From: a virus
Length of the DNA: 38,209 nucleotides
Direction: 5' to 3' (one strand)
Virus record (IMG/VR): IMGVR_UViG_3300021335_001906
Span: 1-38,209 of that record
Shown: positions 37,176 to 38,209 of the stretch, piece after piece
Position numbering within the stretch: position 1 is the stretch's first letter
Layout of the letters: each line of letters opens with the position of its first letter
Translations under genes and position numbers: made by a program
The notes under the pieces: model-generated
Told to the model about the DNA's origin: nothing
Database searches by the model: none
What the model saw: the letters and a program-made list of their open reading frames with translations, nothing else

Positions 37176-38209
37176 AAAGTTCAGGTTCTTGTGAATTATC
37201 AGTATCAATGTCAGCATCTGGATCTGGTTCAGATTCCTTCTCTGCATTCATTCTTTCCTGTTCTTCTTTCCATTCATCTTCCGTGAGCTGAAGAACATTT
37301 TTGACAACCCATTCTCTAGAATAATATGTACCAACGTGATCCTCTACCTCTCGTAAGGTTGACATACGTTCTCTAAGAATTTCAGCATCCTTGAGTTCAT
37401 CAAAGTAATTTTCTTGAATAAAGTCATAACGAATATTATTTCTGATTTCAGCAAAATCCTCTGGTCCCATAATACCTTTAAGAATAAGCTGCTTTTCAAG
37501 AATTATACTGAATAGCCAAGAGAATCGAGCACGAAGCCGTTTTACAAACTTACCAAATTTAACCTCATCACGACTGATCTCAGAAACACGACCAAATGAG
37601 TACATTGTTTCCGGCTCAAGTCTTGATAGAGGAACTTTCAATGACTTATACAATTTCCGTTGAAAATACTGTAGGTTTGTATCATCGGTTAAACCAGCTG
37701 CATTTCCACCAGCCATAACGTCAACCTCTGTTGATCTTTCCCCGCCTCTACGTGGGAACCAAAAGTCTTCTGTCATGGTCATCATTTTACGAGAATCAGA
37801 TATTTCACCAGTGGATGAGTTATACTGAAGCTTGTTTTTATGGCGAATCATCATATCTCGCAGATATTGTTCAGCCTTCGATTTAGGTAGGTTCCCAACA
37901 TCAATATAGAAAATTCGTCTTTCAGGAGCTCGTGTAAGAGTGTAAATGACTGTAGCATCTTCGAGCATCCTTAATTGGTTTAATGGTTTAATTGCTGGGT
38001 GCAAATTTCCTAAAACCATTGAGTTATTTTCGTTCATAATACCAGATGTTACTCGAGCAATGGAATCCTTTGAGATTCTATAACCTTGAGTATTGCCACC
38101 ACTGGCACCAGAATTTGTATTAGTAAACCCACTCTCAGAATATAGATAATATTCATTTTTTAGTTTTTTGGTCGGCACACCAGAATGTGGATCTTTTTTA
38201 CGCTTATCA
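37174..38209 (-). CDS. 20: Portal vertex protein, gp20-like (5' end outside window)
   Basis: The frame is open to the window edge; a GTG at 38178 is internal. About 344 residues of a protein that is near 520 aa in T4. Blocks: VLGNLHPAIKPLNQLRMLEDATVIYTLTRAPERRIFYIDVGNLPK, given here in parts (LHPAIKPLNQLRMLEDA; YTLTRAPERRIFYIDVGNLP), MTEDFWFPRRGGERSTEVD, and the kinase-free LYKSLKVPLSRL. The C-terminus is acidic and Pro/Asp-rich. Forms the dodecameric DNA gate at the head vertex. First gene of the visible minus-strand late run. Confidence 0.96.
   Translation of the reverse strand, partial: DKRKKDPHSGVPTKKLKNEYYLYSESGFTNTNSGASGGNTQGYRISKDSIARVTSGIMNENNSMVLGNLHPAIKPLNQLRMLEDATVIYTLTRAPERRIFYIDVGNLPKSKAEQYLRDMMIRHKNKLQYNSSTGEISDSRKMMTMTEDFWFPRRGGERSTEVDVMAGGNAAGLTDDTNLQYFQRKLYKSLKVPLSRLEPETMYSFGRVSEISRDEVKFGKFVKRLRARFSWLFSIILEKQLILKGIMGPEDFAEIRNNIRYDFIQENYFDELKDAEILRERMSTLREVEDHVGTYYSREWVVKNVLQLTEDEWKEEQERMNAEKESEPDPDADIDTDNSQEPEL

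Noticed and set aside
38176-38178. GTG as the true start of the portal gene
   Set aside because: The frame continues without a stop to the window edge and the portal protein should be about 170 residues longer.
1-38209. tRNA genes, CRISPR arrays, insertion sequences, attachment sites
   Set aside because: No cloverleaf-like segment with a T-loop motif, no regular spaced repeats, no transposase and no direct-repeat pair was found; gaps between genes are too short.

Overview
This window is a piece of a T4-like (straboviral or related) myophage genome, AT-rich by eye, about 38 kb, with almost no non-coding DNA. The case for a T4-like phage rests on the minus-strand head cassette at 32.9-38.2 kb (portal gp20, a core-type protein, prohead protease gp21, scaffold gp22, major capsid gp23, in the T4 order), on T4-type late promoter boxes (TATAAATA and one-mismatch variants) in front of these genes, and on T4-type replication genes (RNase H, a DsbA-like protein, a dNMP-kinase-like protein, an SH3-fold small protein, PhoH). 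The host is probably an alphaproteobacterium. The phage carries a 5-aminolevulinate synthase that closely resembles the alphaproteobacterial Shemin-pathway enzyme, and a SleB-type cell-wall hydrolase. The host assignment is inference.

Layout. (1) 1-2.85 kb: class Ia ribonucleotide reductase, with nrdA cut by the window edge and an nrdB that has a glutaredoxin fused to its N-terminus. (2) 2.9-8.4 kb: a staphylococcal-type nuclease behind a hairpin that hides its ribosome binding site, then hemA (ALA synthase), a coupled 48-codon ORF, a YbaN/DUF454 membrane protein, a tiny membrane peptide, an RmlB-like sugar-nucleotide dehydratase, a SAM methyltransferase-like protein, and a fusion of a GT17-like glycosyltransferase with a sulfotransferase-like domain. 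(3) 8.4-16.9 kb: small early genes, a free glutaredoxin, a eukaryotic-type phosphomannomutase, a secreted cell-wall hydrolase, a RuvC-like resolvase (also behind an RBS hairpin with a late box), a dNMP-kinase-like P-loop protein, a GT4-like glycosyltransferase, and RNase H. (4) 16.9-20.8 kb: a HAD phosphatase, a leader with two interlocking stems and a terminator, PhoH, a probable structural protein coupled to a PAAR spike tip, and an MGME1-like exonuclease. (5) 20.8-32.8 kb: about 30 tightly packed, mostly short and acidic ORFs, plus a DUF932 protein, serine hydroxymethyltransferase, an AbrB-like protein and a DsbA-like protein. (6) 32.8-32.9 kb: a convergent, bidirectional terminator. (7) 32.9-38.2 kb: the late head genes on the minus strand.

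Regulation is unusually legible. Seven of the sigma-70-like promoters (TTGACA/T, 16-17 bp spacer, mostly TATATT) form one family; three of them carry a perfect 17-bp palindrome over the -10, and most share an A/G-rich leader. They drive early small-gene operons. Four or five others are plain strong promoters, three of them buried in the last codons of the preceding gene. Late boxes lie about 20-75 nt before late genes. At two nuclease genes, the late start point is predicted to fall inside the hairpin that masks the RBS in read-through early mRNA, the logic known for T4 genes e and 49.

Metabolically, serine hydroxymethyltransferase yields glycine, a substrate of ALA synthase, and methylene-THF for thymidylate, while the reductase makes dNDPs. 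The phage thus appears to reprogram one-carbon, nucleotide and tetrapyrrole metabolism together. The sugar genes (phosphomannomutase, dehydratase, two glycosyltransferases, methyltransferase, sulfotransferase domain) suggest glycan building or modification.
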